64,000 bases of DNA, taken from positions 81,993 through 145,992 of the forward strand of contig NZ_BSSA01000020.1 in the NCBI RefSeq assembly GCF_030268885.1. The letters are read 5' to 3'. How positions within the stretch are numbered: position 1 is the stretch's first letter; the number at the start of each line of letters is the position of its first letter. Positions 35,983-43,594 of this stretch are shown one piece after another. The translations under genes and the position numbers were made by a program. The DNA is from Kitasatospora phosalacinea (lineage in GTDB: Bacteria; Actinomycetota; Actinomycetes; Streptomycetales; Streptomycetaceae). Below the pieces are notes generated by a model. The model saw nothing but the letters and a program-made list of their open reading frames with translations. It was not told where the DNA came from and did no database searches.

Positions 35983-37169
35983 CAGGCACCCTTCGCGACC
36001 ACCACGCCGGCGTCGTCCCGGCGCACGCCCGCCTCGCGCAGCAGCAGCGCGGCCGCGGTGACGGGCAGGTGGGAGAAGAGGCCGGGCACGTCGGTGGCCC
36101 GCCAGCGGTCGGTCAGGCCGTCCGAGTGCAGCACCACCGCGCTGCCGGGCGGCAGGTCCTGCCGGACGGGGTGCGGGGTGGGCAGCTGGTGGCCGACGAT
36201 GCCGGGGGAGGAGGGCAGCGACCGGCGGGCCCCGGTGGCGGTGTCCACCACGAAGGCGCTGACGTTGCCGACCCCGCAGAAGGTCAGCCGGGCGGCGGCG
36301 GGCTCGACCAGGGCGACCGCGACCGCCCCGCCGCGCCCGCTGCGCAGCGCCCGGTGCAGGTCGGCCAGGACGTCCTCGGGCCGCTGCGCGGGACTGCGGT
36401 GGAAGGCGGCGACGGCGTCCGAGGCGGCCCGGGCGGCGAGCGGGCCGTGGCCCAGCCCGTCGCAGAACATCAGCAGGAAGGAGCCGGCGTCCGTCCGGTC
36501 CGGCCCGGGGGAGGCGGCCGCCCGGGGCGCCCGGTTGGTCAGCACCGACCAGTCCAGCGCCGCCCCCGCCGCGCCCGCGACCCGCGGCAGGACCGGGGCG
36601 GGCCCCGGCAGCGGCCCGACCGGGCGCACCGCCCAGGCGTCGCCGCACAGCTCCTGCCCGCTCATCGGCCGGGTCAGCCCGGCCGCGGCCGGTTCGCCCG
36701 CCGCGGCGGCCGCCCGGCCGGCCGGGGTGCGGTTCCAGAACCGGGCGGTCAGCACGGTGCCCCGGCCGGGCAGCGAGTGCACGTCGAAGGCGTCGGCGAG
36801 GCGGGCGACCGCGCCGAGGCCGATGCCCAGGGTGGGGCCGGAGGAGTAGCCGTCGGCCAGCGCGGCGGGGACGTCCGCCATCCCCGGCCCGCTGTCGACG
36901 GTGAGGAACTCCAGCGCCGCCTCGGTGTCGGTGCGCACCACGCGCAGCACCATCGCCCCGTCGACGGCGTGCCGCCGCAGGTTGGTGGCGGCCTCGCTGA
37001 CGGCGAGCGCCACCTCGCCGGCCCGCTCGGGCAGCAGGCCGATCCGGTGGGCGAGCTGCCGGGCCGCGCCGCGGGCGGCGGCGGGCAGCGAGTCGGAGTG
37101 CCGGAACCACACGGTGTCCTCGCACTCGGTCGGGGCGGAGGTCACCGGGGCCGCCCGGTCGGGGGTCAC
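35979..37169 (-). CDS. ATPase-SpoIIE phosphatase (RsbX-like position)
   Basis: 396 residues with two domains. Residues 20-145 are an RsbW/RsbT-type GHKL ATPase (VALAVSEAATNLRRHAVDGA, TVDSGPGMADVPA, GPTLGIGLGAVARLADAFDV). Residues 190-395 are a PP2C phosphatase (CGDAWAV, MFCDGLGHGPLAAR, LHSDGLTDRW, RDDAGVVVAKG). In rsbRST clusters the fourth gene is often RsbX, which resets the stressosome; a fused version of that role is likely. GTG start and GTGA overlap with rsbT. Confidence 0.88.
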   Translation of the reverse strand: MTPDRAAPVTSAPTECEDTVWFRHSDSLPAAARGAARQLAHRIGLLPERAGEVALAVSEAATNLRRHAVDGAMVLRVVRTDTEAALEFLTVDSGPGMADVPAALADGYSSGPTLGIGLGAVARLADAFDVHSLPGRGTVLTARFWNRTPAGRAAAAAGEPAAAGLTRPMSGQELCGDAWAVRPVGPLPGPAPVLPRVAGAAGAALDWSVLTNRAPRAAASPGPDRTDAGSFLLMFCDGLGHGPLAARAASDAVAAFHRSPAQRPEDVLADLHRALRSGRGGAVAVALVEPAAARLTFCGVGNVSAFVVDTATGARRSLPSSPGIVGHQLPTPHPVRQDLPPGSAVVLHSDGLTDRWRATDVPGLFSHLPVTAAALLLREAGVRRDDAGVVVAKGAW

Positions 37170-37585
37170 CGGGCCCACTTGGTCACCGACACCGTCGTCC
37201 CGGAGCCGGGCTCGCTGTGCAGCTCGAACTCGTCCACCAGCCGCCGGGCCCCGCTCAGGCCCAGGCCCAGGCCGCCGCCGGAGGTCCACCCGTCGGTCAG
37301 CGCGAGGTCCAGGTCGGGGATGCCGGGGCCGCTGTCCTCGAACACCGCCTGCACGCCCACCCGGGTGCCGTTGCGGACGGCGGCGCAGCGCATCACGCCG
37401 CCGCCGCCGTACACCAGCGTGTTGCGGGCCAGTTCGCTGGCCGCGGTGACCAGCTTGGTCTGGTCGACCAGCGACAGCCCGCGCTGCTGGGCGTACGTCC
37501 GGACGGTCTGCCGGGCCCGCACCACGTCGTCGTTGGAGCCGATCGGCACGCTCTGCTCGTCCTCCACCACCCGTGGCCCGGTCAT
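37166..37585 (-). CDS. rsbT: RsbT-type serine/threonine kinase
   Basis: 139-residue switch kinase of the stressosome. ATP-binding motifs are SELARNTLVYGGGG (N-box), FEDSGPGIPD and GGGLGLGLSGARRLVDEF. It fits RsbT (about 133 residues) better than the anti-sigma factor RsbW. In B. subtilis RsbT phosphorylates RsbR and RsbS, leaves the complex and activates a phosphatase; here the downstream phosphatases are candidates. It overlaps rsbS by ATGA. Confidence 0.9.
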   Translation of the reverse strand: MTGPRVVEDEQSVPIGSNDDVVRARQTVRTYAQQRGLSLVDQTKLVTAASELARNTLVYGGGGVMRCAAVRNGTRVGVQAVFEDSGPGIPDLDLALTDGWTSGGGLGLGLSGARRLVDEFELHSEPGSGTTVSVTKWAR

Positions 37586-37959
37586 GGCCGGCCCGTACGC
37601 GCGGTACGGTCCCGCTCCAGCAGAGCCAGGCCCTTCTCCAGGGTGAGCGCGGTGCGCACCCCGCCCAGCGAGAGGCCCAGCTCGACCAGGGTGATCGCCA
37701 CCGCCGGGCGCATGCCGACGACCACGGTCTCGGCGTCCAGCATGCGCGAGATCGCGGCGGTGTTGGCGAGCATCCGGCCCACGAAGGAGTCGACGATCTC
37801 CAGCGCCGTGATGTCGATGACCACGCCGGTCGCGCCGGTGGCGACGATCCGTTCGGCCAGGTCGTCCTGCAGGTCCAGGACGATCTGGTCCTCCAGGTCG
37901 ACCTGGATGGAGACCAGCAGGACCTGGCCGAGCTTCAGGACGGGAACGCGGTCGCTCAC
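37582..37959 (-). CDS. rsbS: RsbS-type STAS scaffold protein
   Basis: 125 residues, a bare STAS domain. VPVLKLGQVLLVSIQVDLED and ALEIVDSFVGRMLANTAA are typical of RsbS; S58 corresponds to the RsbT-phosphorylated Ser59 of B. subtilis. VVVGMRPAVAITLVELG follows as in all stressosome STAS proteins. GTGA overlap with rsbR. It should form the stressosome core together with RsbR. Confidence 0.92.
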   Translation of the reverse strand: MSDRVPVLKLGQVLLVSIQVDLEDQIVLDLQDDLAERIVATGATGVVIDITALEIVDSFVGRMLANTAAISRMLDAETVVVGMRPAVAITLVELGLSLGGVRTALTLEKGLALLERDRTARTGRP

Positions 37960-38795
37960 CGGGTGCCGCCCGAGGGCAGCGCGGTGCCGCTCTGCTGCAG
38001 GACGTGGCGCAGCGCGTCCTGCAGGGTCGCCTTGGTGACGATGTCGCCGAACTGCACGCCGAGCGCGACCAGGGTCTGCGCGATCTGCGGCCGGATGCCG
38101 GAGATGGTGCACTCCGCGCCCATCAGCCGGGCGGCGACCACGGTCTTCAGCAGGTGCTGGGCGACCTCGGTGTCCACGGCGGGCACGCCGGTGATGTCGA
38201 TGATGGCGTGCTCGGACTCCGAGTCCACCAGGCTCTGCAGCAGCTTCTCCATCACCACCTGGGTGCGCGCCGAGTCCAGGGTGCCGACCAGCGGCACCGC
38301 GACCACGCCCTCCCAGAGCTTGACCACCGGCGTCGACAGTTCGAGCAACTGCTCGGCCTGGGCGCTGATGATCTCCTCGCGGGTGCGGGCGTACGCCTCG
38401 ATGGTGAACAGGCCCAGCGCGTCGAACAGCCGGGCCAGCTGCAGGTAGGCCGTGATGTCCTCGGCGGTGCTGCCCTCGGTGGGCTCCAGCACGTCCTTGC
38501 CCGCGAAGACGCTGACGGCCGTCTCGGTCGGCGTGAAACCGTGCCGGGCCCTGGTCCGGGAGAGCTCCACCAGCAGGGCGCGCACCTCCGAGTACGCCTC
38601 GTCCTGCCAGTCCAGGCCGCCCTTGCCCAACGCCTGGAGCAGGGCCTGGTACAGCTCCGACAGCTCGCGCTCCAGCTCGGCCCGGCTGATCCGGCTGCCG
38701 AGGGACGCCGCCACGGCCGTCACCCACTGCTCCTGCACCGCATCGTCCCGGGTGAGCAGCTCCACGAGCCGTTCCGACGCACGCTCCACCGCCAT
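37956..38795 (-). CDS. rsbR: RsbR-type stressosome sensor
   Basis: 279 residues. The N-terminal 150 form a helical sensor of the non-haem globin type (RsbRN-like: YQALLQALGKGGLDWQDEAY, VRALLVELSRTRARHGFTPT). The STAS domain is about 155-270. T209 in VDTEVAQHL and T241 in RPQIAQTLV match the two threonines phosphorylated by RsbT in B. subtilis (T171, T205). GAGGAGA stands before the ATG. First gene of the operon, with a SigB-like promoter at 38903-38927. Confidence 0.92.
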   Translation of the reverse strand: MAVERASERLVELLTRDDAVQEQWVTAVAASLGSRISRAELERELSELYQALLQALGKGGLDWQDEAYSEVRALLVELSRTRARHGFTPTETAVSVFAGKDVLEPTEGSTAEDITAYLQLARLFDALGLFTIEAYARTREEIISAQAEQLLELSTPVVKLWEGVVAVPLVGTLDSARTQVVMEKLLQSLVDSESEHAIIDITGVPAVDTEVAQHLLKTVVAARLMGAECTISGIRPQIAQTLVALGVQFGDIVTKATLQDALRHVLQQSGTALPSGGTR

Positions 38796-38853
38796 CAGGC
38801 GCTCTCCTCAACTGAGAACAAGACCCCCAGGGACGGGGGCCGGGCCGTCACGC

Positions 38854-38903
38854 GACGGCGCGCGGCGACCCGGACCAGGTCGGTCGGGTCGCCGCGCGCC
38901 GTC
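38854..38903. terminator. 18-bp hairpin, probable dps terminator
   Basis: Perfect 18-base arms (38854-38871 and 38886-38903) with a 14-base loop, 77 bases after the dps stop. The predicted rsbR start site lies inside the right arm, so rsbR mRNA would lack the full stem. Confidence 0.7.
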
Positions 38904-38927
38904 TGCCCCGATCGGCACGGGGTATGC
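38903..38927 (-). promoter_or_regulatory. SigB-like promoter before rsbR operon
   Basis: Minus strand: GCAT, 15 bases, GGGCAG, about 108 bases before rsbR, overlapping the edge of the dps terminator. Confidence 0.45.
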
Positions 38928-38979
38928 AGCGGCGGCCGAAGAATTTTTCGGCGCCGTGCCGCGGCAGGAAAGCCGCAGC

Positions 38980-39462
38980 TCAGCGTCGGTCCACGTGCTC
39001 GGCCCGGAACATCCAGGCGTGCTTCTCGAGCGCCGCGGTCACCGTGATCAGCAGGTCCTGGGTCACGGGGTCGGCTTCGCCGGTCTTCGCGATCCGTTCA
39101 CGCATCCGGCCGACCACCGCCCCGAGCGCCCCCACCAACTGCTCGACGACCGCGGTGTCGGCCTGCCAGCCCGAGGGTACTCCGGGCAGGCCGCCCGCGG
39201 CGACGGTCGCGGCCCGTCCGTCCGGGCTGACGCCGATGGCGGCCGCCCGCTCCGCCACCTGGTCGGCGAAGTCGCGGGCCGTGGCCACCACCTCGTCCAA
39301 CTGCAGGTGGACGGAGCGGAAGCGGGGGCCGTACAGGTTCCAGTGCGCCTGCTTGCCGATCAGCGACAGGTCCACGAGATCGACCAGGGCGCCCTGCAGC
39401 GCCTCCCCGGCCGTGTCGCGGTCGGTTGCGTCCAGCGGGCTGCCGGTGGCGATGTCCATCAT
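38980..39462 (-). CDS. dps: Dps-family DNA-binding ferritin-like protein
   Basis: 160-residue mini-ferritin that stores iron and protects DNA from peroxide. The ferroxidase pattern is present: KQAHWNLYGPRFRSVHLQLD near 36-55 with the later D and E in LDEVVATARDFADQVAERAA. TQDLLITVTAALEKHAWMFR closes the fold. There are two adjacent ATG codons; GGAGAGG suits either, so the protein may be 159 residues. A SigB-like promoter lies upstream and an 18-bp hairpin downstream. Dps is a known stress-sigma target in Streptomyces. Confidence 0.93.
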   Translation of the reverse strand: MMDIATGSPLDATDRDTAGEALQGALVDLVDLSLIGKQAHWNLYGPRFRSVHLQLDEVVATARDFADQVAERAAAIGVSPDGRAATVAAGGLPGVPSGWQADTAVVEQLVGALGAVVGRMRERIAKTGEADPVTQDLLITVTAALEKHAWMFRAEHVDRR

Positions 39463-39511
39463 CGGTCCTCTCCACGTCGGGGGCGGTCGGCGAACGCCGA
39501 CCGTCCTTCGG

Positions 39512-39536
39512 CTGCCCGCCGCGGTCGGACGGAAAC
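39512..39536 (-). promoter_or_regulatory. SigB-like promoter before dps
   Basis: Minus strand: GTTT, 15 bases, GGGCAG, 49 bases before the ATG. Confidence 0.5.
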
Positions 39537-39572
39537 CCCCTGGCGCCCCCGGATAACGGTTCGGCATCCCCC

Positions 39573-39597
39573 GCGTGGACCGCCCGGAACCGGGTAA
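39573..39597 (+). promoter_or_regulatory. SigB-like promoter before SsgA-like gene
   Basis: GCGT, 15 bases, GGGTAA, 104 bases before the ATG at 39702. Confidence 0.35.
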
Positions 39598-39701
39598 CCG
39601 CGCCGACGCAGCCCCGGCCGTTCGGGCCCGCACCCGGGCCGGGCCGCCCCCCACAGGCACGCCACCGGCACACCAGTACGCATCAGGAATGGGGACCCCA
39701 C

Positions 39702-40106
39702 ATGCCCGTCGCCGTGTCCAGGCCGATCTCCGTCACCCTCCCGGAGAGCCCCTACCCCCACACCCCGGTCGCGGGACAGCTGCGCTTCGACCCCGCCCTG
39801 CCCTACGGCGTCGGGCTGGCCTTCCCGCCCCGCCGCCCCGGCGACCAGGACATCGTCTGGTGGTTCGGCCGCGACCTGCTCGCCGAGGGCCGCCGCACCC
39901 CCAGCGGCGAGGGCGACGTCCGGGTCGCCCCGGGCGCGGACGGCAAGGTCCTGGTCACCCTCGGCAGCCGGAGCGACCGCGCGGTGATCAGCGCCCCCGC
40001 CGAGACCGTCGACGCGTTCCTCGCCGACACCTTCGCCCAGGTGCCCCCCGGCACCGAGTCCGCCCACCTCGACCTCGACCCCGGCCTCGCCCGGCTGCTG
40101 GCCTGA
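39702..40106 (+). CDS. SsgA-like sporulation/cell division protein (SALP)
   Basis: 134 residues. Segments PVAGQLRFDPALPYGVGLAF, WWFGRDLLAEGRRTPSGEGD and RAVISAPAETVDAFLADTFA are the SsgA-like family pattern, which is restricted to sporulating actinobacteria and acts in septum placement and peptidoglycan turnover. Length is normal. It is the only developmental gene here besides whiB. The ribosome site is weak (GGGGA). Which SALP (SsgA-G) it is cannot be told. Confidence 0.88.
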   Translation: MPVAVSRPISVTLPESPYPHTPVAGQLRFDPALPYGVGLAFPPRRPGDQDIVWWFGRDLLAEGRRTPSGEGDVRVAPGADGKVLVTLGSRSDRAVISAPAETVDAFLADTFAQVPPGTESAHLDLDPGLARLLA

Positions 40107-40298
40107 CCCGCGGGCCCTCCCGCATCCGGCCCGGTCAGGGCCCCACCGGGTAGCGGTACCATGGCGGTTCGGGTGCGGCCCGTCGGACCCGCCCGCGGGA
40201 ACCGGTAGTTCGCGCCAAACCCGCCGACCGCGGGGCCCCGGGCCCCGCCGGGCGGCGGAAACCGAATTGCGAGGTGAGGACCCGTCAGGGCCCGAACA

Positions 40299-41912
40299 AT
40301 GGCATCTTCTTCCCCCGCGGCGACCACCGACCGGGAGTTCCTCAACGCTGCCCCCTACCCGGTGGTGGTGCTCGGTCCCGACGGCGCACTGCTGCACTCC
40401 AGCCCCAGCGCCCGCCGCCTGCTGGCCGCCTCGGCCGCGGACGGCGTGCCGCCCTGGCTGCTCCGGGCCCACCTGGACCTCGCGGCGGACGGCGCCCGCC
40501 CGGGCCCCGTCCGGCACGCCCACCCCGTCGCGGGCCCGGTCGAGGCGCACCCCACGCCCCGGCCCGACGGCAGCACGGTGTGGTGGTTGGTCACCCCGGA
40601 GGGCTGCGCGGGCCTGCTGCCGCGGACCGCCGGGGACGGTGCCTGCGACTGGGAACTGCTGACCCGGCTGTCCGGCCTGCTGCTCTCCTCGCTGAACGTC
40701 GACCGGATCCTGGAGACGGTCGCCCGCCAGGCCGCGCTGCACCTGGCCGACGCCGCCGTGGTGGTCGCCCCCGGCGGACGGACCCTGCGCCTGGTCACCT
40801 GCCTGCGCGACGGCGACCCGGCGCACGTCCAGGTGCGGGCCGACCCCGCGGAGGTGCCCGGCCTGGCCGAGGCGCTGCAGGGCTTCCCGCCGGTGCCCTC
40901 GCGCTGGATCGACCCGGACGCCGCCCCGCAGTGGCTGCGGCCCGCCGGCTTCGGCCGGGTCGGCTCGGTCCTGGTCACCCCGCTGCCCGGGCACGGCGTC
41001 CCCGCCGGGGCGCTGGTGCTGCTGCGCGCGGCGGGCGGCGGCCCGTTCGCCACCGAGGAGGAGGTCTTCGCCCGGCTGTTCGCCACCCGGGCCGGGGCCG
41101 CCGTCTCCGCGGCCGTGATGTACTCCGAGCAGGCCGCCGTCACCGACCTGCTGATGCGCGAACTCCTCCCGCCCCGGCTCGAACACCTCGACGGGGTGGA
41201 CTACGCGGGCGGCTACCGGGCCTCCGTCGACCGCGACCGGATCGGCGGCGACTTCTACGACGTCCACCCCGCCGACCAGCCCGGCGGCGAGACGCTCGCC
41301 CTGCTCGGCGACGTCAGCGGCAAGGGCCTGGAGGCCGCCGTGATGACCGGCAAGGTCCGCAACACGCTGCACGCGCTGCTGCCGCTCGCCGACGACCACG
41401 GGCGGGTGCTGAACCTGCTCAACCGGGCCCTGCTCACCTCCCGGCACACCCGCTTCGTCAGCCTGGTCCTGGCCTCCGTGCGCCGCGAGGACGACCGGGT
41501 CCGGGTCCGGTTGTCGGCCGCCGGGCACCCCGCGCCGATGGTGCTCAGGGCCGACGGCCGGGTCACCGACTCCACCACCCTCGGCAGCATCGTCGGCGTC
41601 CTGCCGGAGGCCACCACCTGCACCGACACCGTCCTGCTCGACCCCGGCGAGGCGTGCGTCCTCTACAGCGACGGCATCACCGAGGCCAAGGGCGGCCCCA
41701 CCGGCCGCGAACAGTTCGGCGAGCACCGGCTCCGGCAGGCCCTCGCCCAGTGCGCGGGCCTGCCCGCGGAGGCGATCGTGGAGCGCATCCAGATGCTCAC
41801 CGCGCAGTGGCTGCGCGACGGCCGGCACGACGACATGGCGGTCATGGTCATCGCCGCACCCCCGCACGGCCACCTGCCCGTGGTCACCGGACGGCGAGGA
41901 GACACGGCATGA
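40299..41912 (+). CDS. PAS/GAF-SpoIIE phosphatase
   Basis: 537 residues. A PAS-like segment (AAPYPVVVLGPDGALLHSSP, about 14-75), a GAF domain (about 130-270) and a PP2C phosphatase with RIGGDFYDVHP, LLGDVSGKGLEAAVMTG, LYSDGITEAKG and HDDMAVMVI. It resembles RsbP/RsbU-type sensors that act on STAS proteins. No other in-frame start lies between the upstream stop and the ATG, and the ribosome site is poor (GAGGTGAGGA 18 bases away). ATGA overlap with the B12-sensor gene; the third gene is a STAS protein, its likely substrate. Confidence 0.9.
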   Translation: MASSSPAATTDREFLNAAPYPVVVLGPDGALLHSSPSARRLLAASAADGVPPWLLRAHLDLAADGARPGPVRHAHPVAGPVEAHPTPRPDGSTVWWLVTPEGCAGLLPRTAGDGACDWELLTRLSGLLLSSLNVDRILETVARQAALHLADAAVVVAPGGRTLRLVTCLRDGDPAHVQVRADPAEVPGLAEALQGFPPVPSRWIDPDAAPQWLRPAGFGRVGSVLVTPLPGHGVPAGALVLLRAAGGGPFATEEEVFARLFATRAGAAVSAAVMYSEQAAVTDLLMRELLPPRLEHLDGVDYAGGYRASVDRDRIGGDFYDVHPADQPGGETLALLGDVSGKGLEAAVMTGKVRNTLHALLPLADDHGRVLNLLNRALLTSRHTRFVSLVLASVRREDDRVRVRLSAAGHPAPMVLRADGRVTDSTTLGSIVGVLPEATTCTDTVLLDPGEACVLYSDGITEAKGGPTGREQFGEHRLRQALAQCAGLPAEAIVERIQMLTAQWLRDGRHDDMAVMVIAAPPHGHLPVVTGRRGDTA

Positions 41913-43126
41913 GCACCGACACCCCGCCCCTCACCCCTGCCGCGCCGCCCCGGGGCGCAGCCCGGGAGGGAACCGCCCCCGCCCCGGCTCCGGCCCCCGT
42001 CCCCGCTCCGGCCCCGCAGGTGCCCGCACCGGCGGTGACCGCGTCCGCGGTTCCTGCCCGGACTCCGGCGGTGTCCGTCCCCGTGGTGTCCGTGCCCGTT
42101 CTCGTCGAGCAGGTCTGGGAGGCCGTCATCGGCGGTGACCAGGCCCGGGCCGCGGCCCTGGCGACGGGGGCGTTGGAGGCGGGGCTGGAGCCGGAGGCGC
42201 TGCTGCTCGACGTGATCGGCGGGCTGCAGGCGCGGATCGGCCGGGAGTGGGCGGCCGACCGGATCACCGTGATCCAGGAGCACGCCGCCACCGCCGTCAA
42301 CGAGCGGGTGGTGGCGCTGGTCGCGGGCCATCCCGCGTTCGCCGCCGTCGCGGCCCGCCAGCCGGACCGCGGCCGGGTCGCGGTGGCCTGCGTCGACGGC
42401 GAGTGGCACGCCTTCCCGGCCCGGCTGCTGACCGAGGTGCTGGTGCTGCGCGGCTGGCGGGTGGACCACCTCGGCGCCCAGTGCCCCACCCCCCACCTGA
42501 TCGCCCACCTGCACCGGACCGCCCCGGACGCGCTGGCCCTGTCCGCCTCGCTGTCGACCCGGCTGCCCGCCGCGCACGCGGCCGTCACCGCCGCCCAGGC
42601 CGCGGGCGTGCCGGTGATCGCCGGGGGCGCCGCGTTCGGTCCGGACGGCCGGTACGCCCGGCTGCTCGGGGCCGACGCCTGGGCACCCGACGCCCGCACC
42701 GCGGCCGAACGCCTCGCCCGGGGGCTGCCGCTGCCCAGCACCCCGCACCAGCCCGTCGACGACCTGCCGCACCTCGCCGACCAGGAGTACACCCTGGTCA
42801 GCCGGAGCTCCCGCGAACTGGTGGGCGCCGTGATGGCGGCCCTGGAGCGGGAGCGCCCGGCCGTCCGCTCCTACACCCCGCTCCAGCGGGCGCACACCCT
42901 CGACGACCTGGGCCACATCGTCGAGCACCTGGCCGTCACCCTCTACACCGGCGACCCGGAGCTGTTCACCGCGTTCACCGACTGGACCAGGGAGGTCCTG
43001 CGGGCCCGCGGCGTCCCGGACGCCCTGCTGGCCTTCGCGCTGACCGTGCTGCGCGAGCAGTTGCGCGACCTGCCGCGCAGCGTCGCCGTCCTGACGGCCG
43101 CCCTGTCGACGGGGGACGCCGCGTGA
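41909..43126 (+). CDS. B12-binding sensor protein with CarH-like photoreceptor motif
   Basis: 405 residues. An Ala/Pro-rich arm (1-55) leads to a four-helix B12-binding cap (62-140) and a Rossmann-like B12 domain (150-265). The cap has W114-x9-E124-H125, the Wx9EH motif that stacks on adenosylcobalamin in the CarH light sensor. The lower cobalt ligand is likely H167 in VDGEWHAFPARLL, followed by WRVDHLGAQCPTPHL. Residues 270-405 form a helical C-terminal domain (YTLVSRSSRELVGAVMAALE; HIVEHLAVTLYTGDPELFTA). No DNA-binding domain exists, so it likely signals by protein contact with the co-encoded phosphatase and STAS protein. Confidence 0.88.
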   Translation: MSTDTPPLTPAAPPRGAAREGTAPAPAPAPVPAPAPQVPAPAVTASAVPARTPAVSVPVVSVPVLVEQVWEAVIGGDQARAAALATGALEAGLEPEALLLDVIGGLQARIGREWAADRITVIQEHAATAVNERVVALVAGHPAFAAVAARQPDRGRVAVACVDGEWHAFPARLLTEVLVLRGWRVDHLGAQCPTPHLIAHLHRTAPDALALSASLSTRLPAAHAAVTAAQAAGVPVIAGGAAFGPDGRYARLLGADAWAPDARTAAERLARGLPLPSTPHQPVDDLPHLADQEYTLVSRSSRELVGAVMAALERERPAVRSYTPLQRAHTLDDLGHIVEHLAVTLYTGDPELFTAFTDWTREVLRARGVPDALLAFALTVLREQLRDLPRSVAVLTAALSTGDAA

Positions 43127-43440
43127 GCGCCCGCCCCGCACCCGGGCCCCGTACGGTCACCGTCCCGGTGGAGGGCGAACTCGACCACGAGAGCTGCGAG
43201 GAGCTCGTCCGGACGGTGACCGTCCACCTGGCCGCCCGCCCGCCGGTCGAGGTGCTGCGGCTGGACTGCGCGGGCATGTCGCTGTGCGACTCGATGGGCC
43301 TGTCCGCGCTGCTCCAGATCCGCCGGGACGTCGACGCCGCCGGGGGCCGCCTGCGGCTCGACCACCGCCCCGCCCACCTGGACCGCCTGCTGCACCTCAC
43401 CGGCACCGCCGACTACCTGCTCGCCGACCGCCCGGCCTGA
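43123..43440 (+). CDS. STAS anti-sigma factor antagonist
   Basis: 105-residue STAS domain. VTVPVEGELDHESCEELVRT begins the fold and the phosphorylatable serine is in MSLCDSMGLSALLQIRRDVD near 60. GTGA overlap with the B12-sensor gene places it in a sensor-phosphatase-antagonist operon. Such three-gene units relieve an anti-sigma factor after a signal; the target sigma factor is not in the window. Confidence 0.88.
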   Translation: MSARPAPGPRTVTVPVEGELDHESCEELVRTVTVHLAARPPVEVLRLDCAGMSLCDSMGLSALLQIRRDVDAAGGRLRLDHRPAHLDRLLHLTGTADYLLADRPA

Positions 43441-43467
43441 GCCGCGTCCGACCTGAGCCGCGTCCGA
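43436..43467. repeat. 16-bp tandem duplication over a stop codon
   Basis: CCTGAGCCGCGTCCGA occurs twice head to tail; the first copy carries the STAS gene stop. A shorter related piece follows near 43485. Confidence 0.6.
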
Positions 43468-43560
43468 CCCGGGGCCCGCCCGCCCTGAGCCGCCCGCGCC
43501 GGACCGCCCGCGTCGGGCCCGGCCCCCCGCTGCCGTCCGGGTGAGGAGCCGGGCGGGGCC

Positions 43561-43585
43561 GTTTCCGATTCCCGGACCGGGGCAG
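43561..43585 (+). promoter_or_regulatory. SigB-like promoter before P450 operon
   Basis: GTTT, 15 bases, GGGCAG. Only 9 bases separate it from the ATG at 43595, so the transcript would be almost leaderless. Confidence 0.5.
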
Positions 43586-43594
43586 CCGACGGCC

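Noticed and set aside
40148..40153. GGGTAG before the PAS/GAF-SpoIIE phosphatase gene
   Set aside because: No GNNT element at 14-16 bases upstream, so not counted as a SigB-like promoter.
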